From: Bryopsis sp. KO-2023
Lineage: Eukaryota > Chlorophyta > Ulvophyceae > Bryopsidales > Bryopsidaceae
DNA length: 64,000 nucleotides
Direction: 5' to 3'
Assembly: GCA_030272585.1 (NCBI GenBank)
Contig: BSYQ01000012.1
Coordinates: 3,348,001 to 3,412,000 of the forward strand
Below the pieces are notes generated by a model. The model was not told where the DNA came from and made no database searches. It saw only the letters and a list, made by a program, of their open reading frames with translations. The position numbers and the translations under genes were made by a program. Below, one piece after another: positions 18,129-31,590 of this stretch. Each line of letters starts with the position of its first letter. Positions within the stretch are counted from its first letter, which is position 1.

Positions 18129-20682
18129 ATGGACGAAAAATTGGTTCGACAGGCGGAAGCGGAAATGAGAAGGTCGGCGCCGGACGTCCCTGCCCGACCA
18201 CGAAAAAAAAGAAAAGCTAACAGTGGTAATATAGAATTAAGCAAAAAAAGCCAGTCATTGTGCTCCTCATCATAATATCATGCAGCTGCTCAGAAAATAT
18301 TCGCATCACTCTTTTGCCTCACTTTTTTTTGAGTAAATTCTGTGCCTGTTTTCAGGTCCGGGTGGCAAAATGGTGGTGGAAGCTGGTCGATTTGATTATC
18401 AAGGGTTGGACGATATTTCTGAGGAGGTCAAAGGATTCATCGTCTCATGCGTTTTCGAAAGGTACCTCATGCTGATCTGTGCCATTTGGGGGGGGGGGGG
18501 GTCATGTCCGGTGGAAAAAAATCCTGCAAAAATAGTTTTCAAAATAACAGATCGATAAGCAAAAGCACAGATTGTGAAAACCAGGTTATGATGTGATTTC
18601 TTTCGACTTTGTTTTGCAGTTTTTTTGGATGAGTTACTGTTTGGCTTGGGTGTCTTGATGGCTTCTTTTCCACACGGTTTTGAATTTCACGTCTTCTTTA
18701 TGAATTGACCTCTATTTGTTTGATTTGGTTGTCCAGGCAGAGAAGCGCAATGCACGAGTTCATGAATTTTATCGGAGAATATTTGCCGATAATCGATCCT
18801 AATGCCCCGAAACATATCATCTTTGAGAGTGAGGACGAAAAAGAGCCCCAGGATTCTGAACCCAAAGAAGAAAAAGAGGTTGAAACTGCTCAATCAGAAG
18901 AAAAAAACCCCGAGGATTCTGAACCAAAAGAAAAAGAGGCTGAAACTGTTCAACCAAAAGAAAAAACCTCCGAGGATTCTCAACCAGATGAAAAAGTGGC
19001 GAATGAACCTCAACCAGATAAAAAAGAGGCCGATGATTCGCAGCCAGGGAAGAAACAGCTGGAGAACTCAAAACCGACAAAAAAAGCACCCCAAGAAGGC
19101 AAATCAACTCCATGTAAGGATGAAATCATAATATCTTGGATTTCCGCACGAACAGGAATTATTCGGAAGATAAAAGAAAAAGACCCCCCAAATCAAGGAG
19201 GGCATAAATTTTCCCCCCTGTCCTTGCTGTGGAAAATGCTCACTGTGTTTTGATTGGTTTGTTTCTGTGTTTGTATGGTTGATTATGAAAGACTTGAAAT
19301 ATTCGTTTTTCTGGGTTTGGGTTTTTTTTTTCCAGGTGTGAAATTACGTCCAGTGAAAATATCTTGCCAGGGCGTGGTGTTTTTCAAAATGGAGGGTTGG
19401 GAAAAGCTTCCCGTCGAGATGCACCCAACAAATGTTGTGAAAAAAATCATCAACGGTTTGGAAATGAAGGGACGGCTCAGGTATTGAAAAAGAAAAAAAG
19501 CATTCAAAATTGATCAAAAATAATTAATAAATCAAATAAATCAAAAAAAAAGAAAATCATTCGTAAATTGCGAAAGGAGTATCCTCTTCATTGGTTTTTC
19601 AAAACAAAAAAGAAGCATAAAAATGGAAGTGGAAAAAGCAAGCAGTGGGTTCATATCTCGTTGGAAACCTCGAGGTAAAAGTTGATTTTTTTTTTTTAAT
19701 TTTGAACTGACAGGCATTGTCAGCGTATATTTCCTGTGGAAGGAGTGTGCGAAATGAAGGAGGACTCTTTGAAAACTGCGGTTGGTTCAGTTGTCAGCAA
19801 TTTTAAGCAGCAAGAGTCAGAGGAATGGATGGATGGACTGGACTCTTTTGCAGGTTCTTTTTCGGCTATTTTCTTGTTTCAGGACATTTTAAACTGTTCC
19901 AGTTGCAATTGTTTTAATTCTATTCGTCTCATTTTTATATTTTTTTTTGGTGAGGTTCTCACAGAACTGGTTCAGATCACTACAGTATTTGTAGCAAAAT
20001 ATTTTGAAGCTTTTGTCGAAATTTTTTGAGGTTTCTTTTGAAAATCAAGATGGATATGATGTATCCACCATGGCCAGAACAATCCATAACTTATTTCCTG
20101 TTTTGTTTTTCTTCCAGTTGTTTTCAAAGGCCGGGGAAATCAGAAATCAAGAGATTTGGACAAAAACAAGGCGATACGCGTGATGGCAACTGCAATGGAG
20201 GAAAAGTTGTCACCTAAAAAAATGAAAGTTGATTTAAAGACACCCAAGGTATAGAATGGGATCCTGTTCTTTCTTTAGTTTATTTTTAGGTGGGGGGCCT
20301 CTACAGCACCTTGTGTAATAATTGGCAAAAGTTAATTCATTATTTTTCTGTGCAAGGAGAGTTGCCTGTTTTCAACTATTGCACAACTGAAGCATTCCAG
20401 GAAAAAGTTAGTCAAGGAAAAGTGCTATGCGAGAATCGACCATTCTCTTACAATTTTGTCCAATTTTTTTCATTATTTAAAAAATAAAACTCTTGACCAC
20501 CCACACTGATATTGACACCGTTCCACATTTTTGTTTTAATTTGAATCCAGGTGGCGCTGATGGTGGAAGGGCTCCCAACTGCAAAATACTATCTAGGCTG
20601 TGTTTGCGTTGTTGACCATAGATTTCTTTCTTATGGCAGCAAACTGTGCATGAAACCCACAGGATTCCATTGCCAAAAATAG
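18129..20682 (+). CDS. THUMPD1: THUMP-domain protein, Tan1/THUMPD1 family
   Basis: Seven exons (18129-18225, 18356-18461, 18737-19113, 19336-19480, 19714-19853, 20118-20248, 20551-20682) encode 375 residues. The N terminus is basic. GFIVSCVFERQRSAMHEF matches the start of the Tan1/THUMPD1 fold. Exon 3 then adds an acidic/Lys-rich repeat tract (units like EDSEPKEK), longer than the equivalent linker in the human protein as I recall it. The THUMP RNA-binding region (about residues 190-330) contains GVVFFKMEG, RHCQRIFPVEGVC and VVFKGRGN ... KVDLKTP. The C terminus ends CVVDHRFLSYGSKLC, close to the human end. Tan1/THUMPD1 binds tRNA and is the adaptor for the Kre33/NAT10 acetyltransferase making N4-acetylcytidine at position 12. 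The protein lies divergent from an RNA exonuclease. All splice phases agree. Confidence 0.92.
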
Positions 20683-21320
20683 GGAGGGAAGCTGAGAAGA
20701 AGCTGGAGGTGGATATTGCCGATGTGGAAAAGAGTCTCAAGAAGAACGAAAGAAGAAACACTTCAGAAATTGGAACTAGACATGTCTTGAGCAATTCCTT
20801 GCCAAAACTGCCGAGAAGGAAGCTGGTTTTTGTTTTTTTAAGGGGGGGGATTTTCATTGTGGCTCTTCCTGATGGGTCCTTGACAACAAGGAGCGGTAGA
20901 TGAGAAAATTAAACACAGGATGCAGATGACAGCGCGATTTGTTGGGGGCTTCTGTGTGAAAAACCAGTCAATCAATCAATATTGCATGAAGAAAAACAAT
21001 ACCAGGCTGACAATTCAAGAAAGGAGAGATAATTTCCACACACACATACACATTGACAACTACCCCAGTGCTCCGATGCACTGGGTAACATTCTATAACG
21101 GATAACGCCCACTTGTTCTTAAAGAAGCGATTAACTTGATTACTCTTGCCAATCTCCCACTCCTCCAATTCCAACCATCAATCGTCCTTGGATGGTTGAG
21201 AATTTTCTCTTTCGTCCCAGCCGTTCGCGCCCAAATTGACGAGCGGGAATTTTGACGTCTTTCGACACACTTGACCACCACAGCGGTTCTGAGAGCTGGG
21301 AACGACGGGAAGGGGGCTCG
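20683..21320. other. Intergenic: THUMPD1 3' flank and sortilin 5' flank
   Basis: An open frame continues to 20903 in another phase, with a charged segment (REAEKKLEVDIADVEKSLKK). It begins inside the last THUMPD1 exon and I treat it as 3' UTR, though an alternative C terminus cannot be excluded. 21100-21320 is probably the sortilin promoter and 5' UTR; I see no defined motif. Confidence 0.4.
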
Positions 21321-24300
21321 ATGTCGCGCTCGGATAAGTGCAGGCAACGACTCGCCACCGCGCTATTTTGTTATTGTCTGTGGAACGTCGTCAGCGGGGT
21401 TTCACAGCGAGACCCAAATGCTTCCGTGTTGAAGTTTGCGGATCCTTTGGACGGACACAAGCGAGATCAGAGGAAGCTCCGATCCGAGACGAGTTATACG
21501 AAAGGAGCGAAACGACGGCTCCACAGCCAGGAGTGCAGCGAGGCTGTTGAGCTCAGCGAGATCGCCCCGGTAACACAAGAGGAAACAAATACAGCTTGTC
21601 GTCATGATCTCGACGACTTTTGGAGAGTTTTCCTGTGCATGCTGCCTAACTGGTTGGATCACCACGATTTACTTTGCTTTGTTTTCTGCAGACGGTCGAA
21701 ACAGAAAGCAAAGTGTATGACACGAGATGGGTGGGTGTGGAGGATCAGGTGCGTGCCCGAGAAAGCTAGCTAGCTTGCTCGACTTCGATCGAGTCGATCT
21801 TTCGATCCAAGCTCCACCTCTTTCTTGAGTGTGAAACGAACTGAACCACCACGCTCCCTTGTTTTTCCGTAATTCCAATCGTGTTTGTGTGTGTGCAGTA
21901 TCTGTATTTGATAACGATCGGGCCACCGGATATTTATGGCGGCAGAGTCTGGCGCTCCTTCGACGCTGGGGACACCTTCACCGACATGACGCCTGCTCTG
22001 ATCGGTGAGCTGAAACAAAAGCACCGTCATAAAGCGCATCTTGGGACGTCGTCTATAGCCGTCACACTCTCAAACCACCCTCGCTTCTTTAAAAAACGCT
22101 TTCACCCATGCTGACAGTTACGACCCTGTGAGCGGACCCGAGCATCCTTCCTTCGCTTAGTGTTAATGCTTTTGGTTTTTTTGGTGCAGCGGCGTTGCCT
22201 GATGACGCTTATGAGAAAACGAACGAGGCTGGCGTCGCTGACGTCTTCGTGAACCCCAAGGACCCCAAAGACATCATCATTCAAGGAGCTGGCCGCTACC
22301 ATTGGTAATCCAAGCAGCTTCCAGGCAGCTTCCTTGCACCAGTTTTCAACCTTCTTGTGTTTGTTTTCCGCGGGCACGCCAGCGATTCCCTCAACTATTT
22401 CATCCAGTGAAGGAGTCATGAAAAGCTTTTTGCGTTGAGGGGTTATAAAACCAATGGTGAATTTGATCATGTGTGCAAAACTACCTCCAAAGAAAATGAA
22501 AAGAAATTGCCTCAAGTTTTGAAAAAACTGAAAGTTCTGAAAAAAAACTTGTTTGATTCTTGAATGGAGAAATGTTTTGCTTTTGCTTTTTGCAGGGTTT
22601 CCAATGATTATGGCAAATCAGTGAGGGCTGTTGAAACCCCTGGGAAAACGATTGCTCTATCACACAGGTAGGAAAATAAACTGAACATCCCCATCAAAGT
22701 TATTTATTTTTTATGGTCTATTTCTATTGCCAAGATAGGGGACCACCATATGGCCTCGAAATTTTCAAAAATGTGAGGGGGAAAAAGCAAAAAAGAAGAA
22801 AAGCGTGCTCCTTATTGTGGTGGTGGTGGTGATTTTCTTATCATATGGTAAATTGTCTTATTTTGATTTGAGGTTTGATGGATATGTGATATGCAAAAAT
22901 AGTGAAGAAGAATTTGGGTTGGTATTTTTAGGTTGAACGTGCATCCAACGTTTTCGGACTGGGCATTAACTTTGGTAAGGAGAGATGAATGTGAGGATGA
23001 TGAGTTGGCCTACAGTCACATGTGTGCAAAGGACCTTTTTTTGACTCAGGTGAGCGCTGGACCGTGGGATTTTAATTTCCTGAAAAGTGGTTTTGCACAA
23101 CAGCAGCTATACATCCTCCACTCATATATATTTGATATAAATAAGAATGGAGACTCTTTTAACCATCATCTGTTCAGCGCACTTCCATGAAGAAAAAAAA
23201 AAGTATGCATCTTTCACAAATTAGAAATTCAACAAACACGAGACATGCCTTGAAATGCACCTATATTTCTTTTGATTTTTTTTTTCTTTTCGACTGCTTG
23301 TGATCAAACCCTTCCCCAGTTTTATTAAGTTCCATGTTCTATTATTCAAAGTATTTTTTTTCCCCTGATTCGCAGGATGCATGGGGTGAAATGAAATGGA
23401 CCAACCTCACAGAGCAATCAAATGGAAGAATCGCGGCCTTCATCGATTACGAATGGGGGGTCGCAGCAACCGAAAATGACTCAGATGTCAGTGGAATTTC
23501 TTTGGCTCTTTTTTTTTTACCTCATTCTTTTAATTCTATGCTTTTTTCTTATTGATGATAAAGTAAAACCCATCGCCTCCATCAAGTAATATTTTCCTTG
23601 CGAGTAGGCATCATAATTTCTCAGATCGACAATCGCCCCCCCCCAAAAGAAAAAAAAAAAATATACATATATATATATATATATATAATGACTGCATTCC
23701 TCCTCATTTCATTTCCAAGCCATTTTTTTTACCAAAATTTTCTGACAGAGCAGTATTTCTGTGTGGCTCCACAGACAGCTGTGCCAATGAAAGTCATTTT
23801 TGCAACTGTTTATGAGCGCCCAGAACATTTGAAAGGACCTTACGCTGGCTGGGATAAAGACGTGCATTTCGTGCGCAGCGACGATTTCTTCCAGACTGGT
23901 CACATCAAAGTGAAAGAATGCGGCAATCAGTTCGAGATTTTGGCTGGGAATGTGTTTTTGGGGGTGCCCAACTCCTGCCCTGTGGATCTGGATGGGAAGA
24001 AAAGAAAACTGCCTGAGAATGCAGATGCCTTGTCCGGGGTTTCACTGTATGTCAGTCAAGATATTGGAGCATCGTTCCAAGAAGCTTGTGTGCCGACCGT
24101 GATGAACGTAAGGCCACCCAAGACTTGGTTATCCCCTTTCCCCCCAAAAAAAACAATTAAAAACCTTCCAAGAAAATACAGTTTTTTTCCACTGGAATTT
24201 TTTTAGCAGTGCTTGGATGGCAGACTCTCACAGGAACCAGTCAGGATTCATATTAAATTTCTTTCATACTATGCACCAAAATTTGTACGATACATATGAC

Positions 24301-27300
24301 CGGCATTTTTATAAATAATACCGCATATTTAAAAAGAAAATTGTGCATTCAAAAACCAAACATGATTTTCAGCGAGCTAATAACCCTTTTCCATCACCAA
24401 GATATGGAAATTAACAAAAGTTATTGAAATAAGAACGCCTCATGTTCGATTTGAACCCCCCACCCAGCATCAAAGTACAAGAAAAACCCAAAACGAAAAG
24501 TCAAAACGGAGCCCACCAAGATTGCCTTTCTAAGGAGCGATATGTTTCGGTCAGCAAGATGGATACAGTCTGGTGGTCACCCACGACGATGATGGAGCCT
24601 TTGTGATTATTGACCACAAACTGGGTGGTAAAAAGGGCAGAAGGAAAAGAGACACTGTTACTAATGTGTATGCATCCGGGGAGCATGCCGCCCTCTACAC
24701 CCTCAGCCTCAGCGATAGTTACGAGGACCCCTATGGCTATGGCCTCGATTTTGCTCGAGTGGAAGGGATTTCGGTGGGTTGGGTTGGGTTTGTGGTGGGA
24801 TCGCACTCAAAAAAAAAGAAAGAATTTGTCGGAAAAAAATAAATGCCCCTATCAAGTATGGAAGAAACTGAATTGACAGGTTTTCTCTTAAGCAAAAATG
24901 CATTGGTTGGGTCGATACATCTGTTCATATGAAAACCTCACATTGTCCTCATCTTTTTCAAATGCCAGTTACATTTTTTTAATTGTTCAGTTATATTTTC
25001 TAATGTTTTGGGGCTTAGTTATATTTTCTCATTTTGGGGGTTCAGTTATGTTTTGTTTTCGTTTTTTTCTTCAGTTATATTTTCTTTTTCTTTTTTTGTT
25101 CAGGGCGTATACATCGCCAATCAAGAAATCTGGCCGGGCAAAGAAGGCTTAGTCATCGACAAAATGGAGAGCTCCTTTTTATCCACGAAGATTTCGTACG
25201 ATGGGGGGGCTAGCTGGCAAAAAATCCCGGCACCCACCTCGTTCAACCACAAAGAGGAGTGTGACAAATGCAACGGCGTGAAAGATTGCTTTTTGAATTT
25301 GCATATGGCCTCTTCCTGGCACTGGGACTTTCTGTCAAACCCAGCCCTGTATACACACAGCAATGCTCCTGGAGTGATGATGGCCTCTGGGATTGTTTCT
25401 CCAGTTGGAAGCGGGATGCACCCTAACGAGGGGTAAGCTAGTTTGTTTCCTCAGTGATTTTTTGAATCAGATTATGGCGGAAATCCAGCAGAAAAAAATG
25501 TAGTTGATATGCTCCTGATTGTCTTTTCATATTCGTTCATGGGAAGTTATTTTTATACCAGAAAGGTTTTACACTTGTTTGTTTTCTGTGATTTTTTTGA
25601 ATCAGATAATGGAGAAATTCAGCGAAAAAATGTGTAGTTGATATTTTACCGATTGTTTTTTCATATTCGTCTGAGGAAGTTATTTTTAGAAAAGAAAGGT
25701 TTTGAGCAAGGGGTGTGCGATTAGGACTTGCACTTGGCTTTCGACGGATGGAGGGGTGAGTTGGCAGGATGTGGGTGCCGGAGCTCAAATCTATGAATAC
25801 GGAGACCATGGTGGAATTTTGATAATGGCAAAATATACGAGCGAGGGCCCCACCTCCGAAGTGCGGTTTTCTGTTGATGATGGGAAGTGCTGGGAACGAA
25901 TCCCACTCAAGACAGCTTTGAAAGTCGACAATATCAGGTATTAAAATCTTCCAGCTAAAACTGACATTAACATTGTGAGTAGTGACTGTGTGTTTCTATT
26001 TTTAGCTTGAAATCTGGGGATCAAAAAATGAAAATGAAAAAACAAAAAAGTGATTAAAAAGAATATGTAAATATATTGAGCAGCTTCCAATTTTTAAGAA
26101 GAATGCCTTCGAAATATTGCAAAGAAATATCCAAAAGGAATGAATTCTTCCTCCCTCATGCTTTGTTTTTTTAGGATTGAGCCCGATGGTCAAAGGCCTC
26201 GGTTCATTCTTCATGGAACGGCCTGTTCGAAAGCAGATCATTCCAAGTGTTCTATGTCTGACGGGGAGAGCAATCAAGATGTGAAAGGCATCGTTTACAC
26301 CATCGATATTCAAAACATGTTGAATTTGAGGGCATGCGATCGAGGAGACTACGAGGATTGGCAGCCACCCAAATGTGTATTAGGTAAGAACAGACAAAAA
26401 TTTGTAAATTAAATTTGTGATGTGGATGTTGATTTATGGAGGGGGGTTGCTGTGGAGAAAACAAGGGGGGGGGGGGGGGCATTTTTGCCTGTCCCCTATT
26501 TCTTTTGCTTGATTTTTTCACTTTCGTTTGCTTGGTTTCTTGATATTCTTTTTACACTTGCGTATAAAAGAAAGGCAATTGACAAAAAAGTTCCTCCTTT
26601 TGATGAAAAAAGCAGAGTCAATTTTTTTCGATGCATGTGTAAAACCACCACCCTTTCTGGATTACTTTCCGGCAATTTTCAATTTTCTGTATTAATTGTA
26701 TGTTTCTGTGTGTGTTTGTGTGTTTTTTTTGGTGGGCGATTGAAAAGGCTCCGAAAGGCAAATCGAAAAGAGGAAAGCCGAGTCGAGGTGTTTGAGCGGG
26801 GGTGCCTATGTGAGGCCATCCCCTCGAATCACCCCTTGCAGTTGCACAGATTTGGATGTGGAATGCGATTATGGATGGGTTCGAAAAGAAAGCAACGACG
26901 ACCATGAGAAATTGAAAAGAAAATGCATGAAGATTCCAGAAGATGATTTGCCAGAGTGCAAGGTGTGTTTCTATGGTTTTGCTTTTGCGGAATTCGATAA
27001 GAAGTGGGTTGGAGATCAATTGGGGAAAGTCAGACACACAGCATGCATTTTAGGCACTTGGTGAACTTTCTGCATGTCGATTTATTGAATTAAGAAAAAA
27101 AAAGAAAAACTGGATCGCTGCGAAGCGAGTTGTGAAATTTTTTTTTTTCGCTGAATAAAAGGACTCAATGCTAAACCTGCAGTGGATGCCCAATACAGAT
27201 GATTTTCTTGAATTTTTTCGAATTTCTTTCTCGTTCTGTTCAGGTAGTGGATGATGGAGAATATGAGGTGTCAGAATTGGGAAAACGATTTGTGCATGGG

Positions 27301-28222
27301 GACAACTGCACTGTTCAGTTTCATGAGTTTGGTGAATTTTTTGGAGATACGGATGGGAAAGGGGGACGGGTGAGTACCCTTCCCAACATTTCGACTGAAG
27401 TTTAAGACCGTGATTCGTCCATTAAGTATTAAATTTTCAAAAATCGTCAATTATGTATTAAATTCTTTTACAGGTTGATGCATTCGATCATTTCTTGGTT
27501 TGTCTAGCCACCCAAAATGAAGCCTTAATCTGTTTGTTTTTTTTTTTGTTCGTTTTTTCACTGCACTTAGATTTTTTCCTCTTGAATTTGCGTTCGTATC
27601 AGGGGTGTTATCAATCTCCACTTTTTATGCTGTCAGTTTTTTTTGGTTAATGTATCGCCTTTTGTAATGACCTGTTTGAAACTGTTTTCTCTGTTTATGG
27701 ATTACTAATCATCAGATCCGGGGATCCCATCACAAAAAGGCACGGAGCGGTGCATTTCCATTCATGGTTTGGACTCTGGTGATTGGAGCTGTCTGTTGTG
27801 TGGGGGCTGTCATGTATCGATTTGCACCTCCACATGTGAAAGATCGAGTGGAGGAAGTGACCACCCCCGTTGCCGAGGTTTTCAATTCAGCTTTCAGCTG
27901 GGCGAAAGACAAAGTGGTATCTCCAAGGTGAAAAAGAACGTTTCACTTTCCAGGGTTCAAAAACTTAATGTCGATTTGAAAAGAAGATTTGTTGAGGGAA
28001 TCCCCCCCCCCCTTTTTTTTGGTCTACTTTCTAAAATATGACTCTATCTGGTTCTATGCAAAAATGATGACGACATAAATCTATATTTATAGTTCAAGAA
28101 TGTACATGTATTAATAATATTTGCTGGATTTTGCTTTTTTTTTCTCCCTCAGGATTGGAGGTGACGGCGGTGGGGTTGCAATGTACCAGCCTCTTTCGGA
28201 CGCGATTTCAGCAAGGCCATGA
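21321..28222 (+). CDS. Sortilin / VPS10-domain sorting receptor
   Basis: Sixteen exons: 21321-21569, 21692-21748, 21899-22004, 22190-22304, 22596-22667, 22932-23049, 23376-23486, 23775-24107, 24555-24773, 25104-25432, 25707-25937, 26175-26383, 26748-26962, 27244-27369, 27716-27927, 28153-28222. They give 923 residues with every phase consistent. There is an N-terminal signal peptide. The VPS10 beta-propeller has Asp-box repeats such as VWRSFDAGDTF, ISYDGGASW, LSTDGGVSW and FSVDDGKCW. A cysteine-rich 10CC region follows (CVLG ... CSCTDLDVECDYGW ... CKMIP-like). One transmembrane helix lies at about residues 846-864 (MVWTLVIGAVCCVGAVMY). The cytosolic tail of about 59 residues holds YQPL, a YxxPhi sorting motif. 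Such receptors carry cargo from Golgi to endosome, vacuole or secretory organelles. The acceptors of exons 9 and 11 are the least certain. Confidence 0.95.
25441..25706 (+). repeat. Tandem duplication inside sortilin intron 10
   Basis: Two diverged copies of a unit of about 134 bases lie head to tail (about 25441-25573 and 25577-25706). Both start gtttgttt and include gaatcagat, tgtagttgatat and gaaaggtttt. The second copy supplies the acceptor region of exon 11 (TTTTGAG). Confidence 0.8.
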
Positions 28223-28567
28223 GTGGAAAATGAAAATCGTGATAGAATGAATTGAAATGAAACTTGCTTCTCTTTTAAATTTCCAGAACTGTGGGTTTTT
28301 TTTTCTTTCCTGGGATTTGTAGAATAATCGTTTTGTAAAATTAGTGAATCAATTGACACTTGTGTTGCAACAAAAGTCAAGTGGGGTTTAATTTAAGATG
28401 CTTTCAGTTTGTGAAGGCTGGAGAAACAAAAACGAGCACTGATGAGTTGCGACATGTTTTTTTATGTTGGTTGAGGGTTTGACCCCTAGTATAGTGTATC
28501 GTAATATAACAAGTAAATATCAATGATTACTAATTCCTGGCCCAACTGTTGGAACATCGGCTCCTGA
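28223..28567. other. Sortilin 3' flank
   Basis: A/T-rich 3' untranslated and intergenic sequence with no supported gene. A perfect AATAAA was not seen close to the stop codon. Confidence 0.4.
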
Positions 28568-28681
28568 AGTAATTCAGCACCAACACTGATACTCCTTTTG
28601 TTTCAGTGTCAGTTTTTGTGCAAGACATATACTGAAAGCAGTATATTGTCTTGAAGCAATATATCTTCAGCATGAATTACT
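28568..28681. repeat. Nested-hairpin (cloverleaf-like) element
   Basis: Outer arms AGTAATTCA (28568-28576) and TGAATTACT (28673-28681) are perfectly complementary. Inside are a 7-bp hairpin (28583-28589 with 28603-28609) and a 14-bp hairpin with one bulged base and an AAAG tetraloop (28621-28653). It could be a structured RNA or a small fold-back transposon. No clear target duplication is visible. Confidence 0.65.
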
Positions 28682-30163
28682 GTCAACCGATTTTGGTAAA
28701 ATTGTGTGTTTCTCGCGTGTAAAAAGATTAAGATTGAAAAATGCCCCCAAGGTCAACGAAGGAATGATTGAGCACCAAGCTGTCAAAAAATTGCAAAAAG
28801 TGTTAATTGGCACCTCATCTTGTTTACTATTTATTGCCGAAAACTTTTTCTTTTTGAGAAAACTTTTTTACTCTCAGAGCGAAAAGCAAGATATTTTTTT
28901 CCTATGCACTCATAAATCCATGTACAGTTTGTGCATGGGTGGGAAGACATGCACACCAGTCCCAAGGTTAGAATATATATTTCTCTGATCTTCCCCTCTT
29001 CAGATATGTTCACCAATAACATAACTTCCACTCAACCAAATTTGGCTTTTGAAAAGGGCATTAAAATTTGTTTTCGGATCGATCCAATCACAACCCAGTC
29101 CCCACAATTCATACACAATCCAGTGTGCATTATTTATTTCTTCCTAGTTGATATTTATTTTTGAAAGAGTGCATTTAATCGACTCTCCCTCGTTCTGTAA
29201 GAAGACGACTGCAGTAATTCGATTTTTATTTTTATTTTTCTTGGTTTGAAAAGATATATATATATATATATAACTTTTTAAAATGTATCCATCCAAATAT
29301 AATTATATTTGTGTACATGAAATACAGGGAATCTTTTTTTTTTTGAAAGGCGCCATCATGTTTTTTCCTGCAATCAGTATGTGCAAAGAGGAAAGACATG
29401 CAAGCCAATCCCAAGGTTTTTCCCCTGACCATATGCCAATCCCAGTTGCAGAACATAGATATTTTCTCTCTTAAAAATAAGAGAGGGAGCTGAGAAAAAA
29501 GTATTAAAATTTGTTCTCGGATCCACACAATCACAATCCAATGTTTGCAAGCAACACAAAAAACTCATCTTTCTTTCTAAAAAATTGTTGATCCAATTCC
29601 AATATACCAAAAAAGAAGTACAAAAAAAAACTTGGTCTTCAAGATTGTTGTAACCAAACAAACCAAAAAACTATTTAATCTACTTTATAAGCAAAAATGT
29701 TGAAACTCAAGAAAGTAAAAAAACTGGTAAAAACTGGTGAGCTCATAGTAACTGCAAACTAGGAACCAAAAGTCCAAACGACCAGATGATCATTCTAAAC
29801 GATCATGATCATTCAGAATCAAAATCGACTAAATAAAACCACCCCTGACAATTCTTGCCACACTCCCTGCTCTCTGGCTAAGAGCTCGTAATAAACCGTA
29901 AGTGGTTCCTGGAAAAACCCTTTTTATTGAAACCAGTGCATTATAACTGCTTCCAGGAAATCGTTGAGAGAAAAACCGATTTCAGTGGACGGACATACGG
30001 ACGCTCAGCACGAATTTCTGCCACGCCCACTGCCTCTCATTCAAAATCATTTCAAAAAAAGTTGGATCAAAAAAGCGATACGAATCACAACTCAACGACT
30101 GCCGCTTTGGATCATTGCAAACCAAACCTTGTTGGGCCGCGGCGGCGCAACAGCAGAAAGTCA

Positions 30164-30720
30164 CTAGTGTCCGCTCCTTCCATGGCCGCCGTGTTTCCTT
30201 TCACTGCCGCTCTTCTTTTTATAGTGCTTTTTGTATCCATGGCCACCGTATTTCCTCCTATGGCCGCCGTATTTCTTTTTATGGCCGCCGTATTTCTTTC
30301 CGTATTTCTTTCGATAACGCCTTTTCTGTCCATAGCCGGAGTTGTATCTCCTTCCCAGAAGATCACGGCCTATTAACAAATACGCCACTGTCAGCCGTTA
30401 CACAGACAGATAAGAATTAACAGTAGGGCGACCAATTCAGTAACTCACTGTTCAAACTCGGCGCGGCGGTCAGCAAAGTACGGACATTGGGCACGGCCGC
30501 CGCCCCCAACTTCGAATCTGCACAAACACACAAAATCGAAATCAACTCTTCGATCAGAGAAAGGTCACGAAGGTGTTTGCCATGTCGTTCCGATTGGCAC
30601 CACCCCAAAAACTTGTGTAGGTTCACCTGTGCTGCGCTTCAGCTCGAGAGTCTCGAGTCCATATGCAGTTCCGAGGAGCCCCAGCAAAGCCAGACCGATC
30701 ACAAACTTCAGCGGCATCAT
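30164..30720 (-). CDS. Small secreted cationic protein, copy 2 (KKYGGH repeats)
   Basis: Exons 30627-30720, 30449-30517 and 30164-30387 give 128 residues. The signal peptide starts MMPLKFVIGLALLGLLG, the conserved RDLLGRR follows in exon 3, and the basic tail repeats KKYGGH and ends GHGRSGH. It is nearly identical to copy 5 at 43 kb, including 3' flanks. A probable AATAAA poly(A) signal lies about 230 bases after the stop (near 29930). Function unknown; predicted secreted. Confidence 0.8.
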
Positions 30721-31440
30721 CGAGACAAGATTCGCACTGAATGAAATAGAAAGAGATGTTGCTGTGAGGATCCGTTGTTGCAGAAACTGGGCGTTGCGTT
30801 CTTTTAAGCAGTGGCCCCGAATCGAGGATGCGACAGTTGGGCAGACAAGAACGTCGCAGCCCAGCGCAGGGCTTTGGAACAGGCGCCATCAGGCACGATT
30901 TCGCTTTGAAGCGTCGACATTGAAAGCGACCGCACGCGCTGATACCCGCCCACACGTCCGCCCTCCAACGCTGCCTCCGAATTCTATCCGAAGCCTCACA
31001 AGGTACTGTAGCCCCCCAGACCCCCGGTACGTTTGGGGCGGCCGAGGATTTCTTTTGTCAGAAATGGGGGGGTCAGCCAGAGGCCAGCAGCAGTTGCCAT
31101 TCGAATACAAAGTTCTATCGGAGTGGCGATGCATGAGTAAAGCAAGCAAAATATATCTCAAATCTCTGTCGCAAACTCTAGTTTGTTGTCGTTTGCTGCC
31201 ACCACACAACAAACCATCTTAGCAAAGGCGGGGGGCGTTCAGATGCAAAGCACGCCACGCAGCCAGAATCGATGGAGTTTTTTTTGTTGCTCGAGTGGAT
31301 CAAAACACTGGTCAATTCGAACCCCGTTCTTTCATGATGCGCATGATGTAGAAACACCTATTGAAAAACCTGGCAATTCTCCTCCACAATGTAATTTTAT
31401 GTTTGGTTGTTTGGTTGAAAAAATTGGTTTTCCTCAAACC

Positions 31441-31590
31441 TATTGGCACGATTTCCGGAGCTGCTTCTTTTCTTTACAGCAACAGGAAATACCAATATTT
31501 ATTTGTATAAATTGAATGAATATTGGTTCCTGGAGCATGTCCGAAGTCATATTCACTGCCAAACAACTACATTGAAATGTTTCATCCGGG
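31441..31590 (+). pseudogene. Gene X remnant in block I
   Basis: The sequence gatttccggagctgcttctt and the following bases resemble gene X exon A of the 9-kb unit, including the tggttcctgg ... tccgaa phrase. The frame is broken by stops at about 31510. It lies divergent to copy 2, as gene X does to copy 1. Confidence 0.6.

Noticed and set aside
20646..20903. Open frame overlapping the end of THUMPD1
   Set aside because: It is in a different phase from the last exon, whose C terminus already matches the family end; probably 3' UTR.
22102..22515. 137-codon minus-strand open frame inside sortilin introns and exon 4
   Set aside because: Antisense to a well-supported exon and without motifs.
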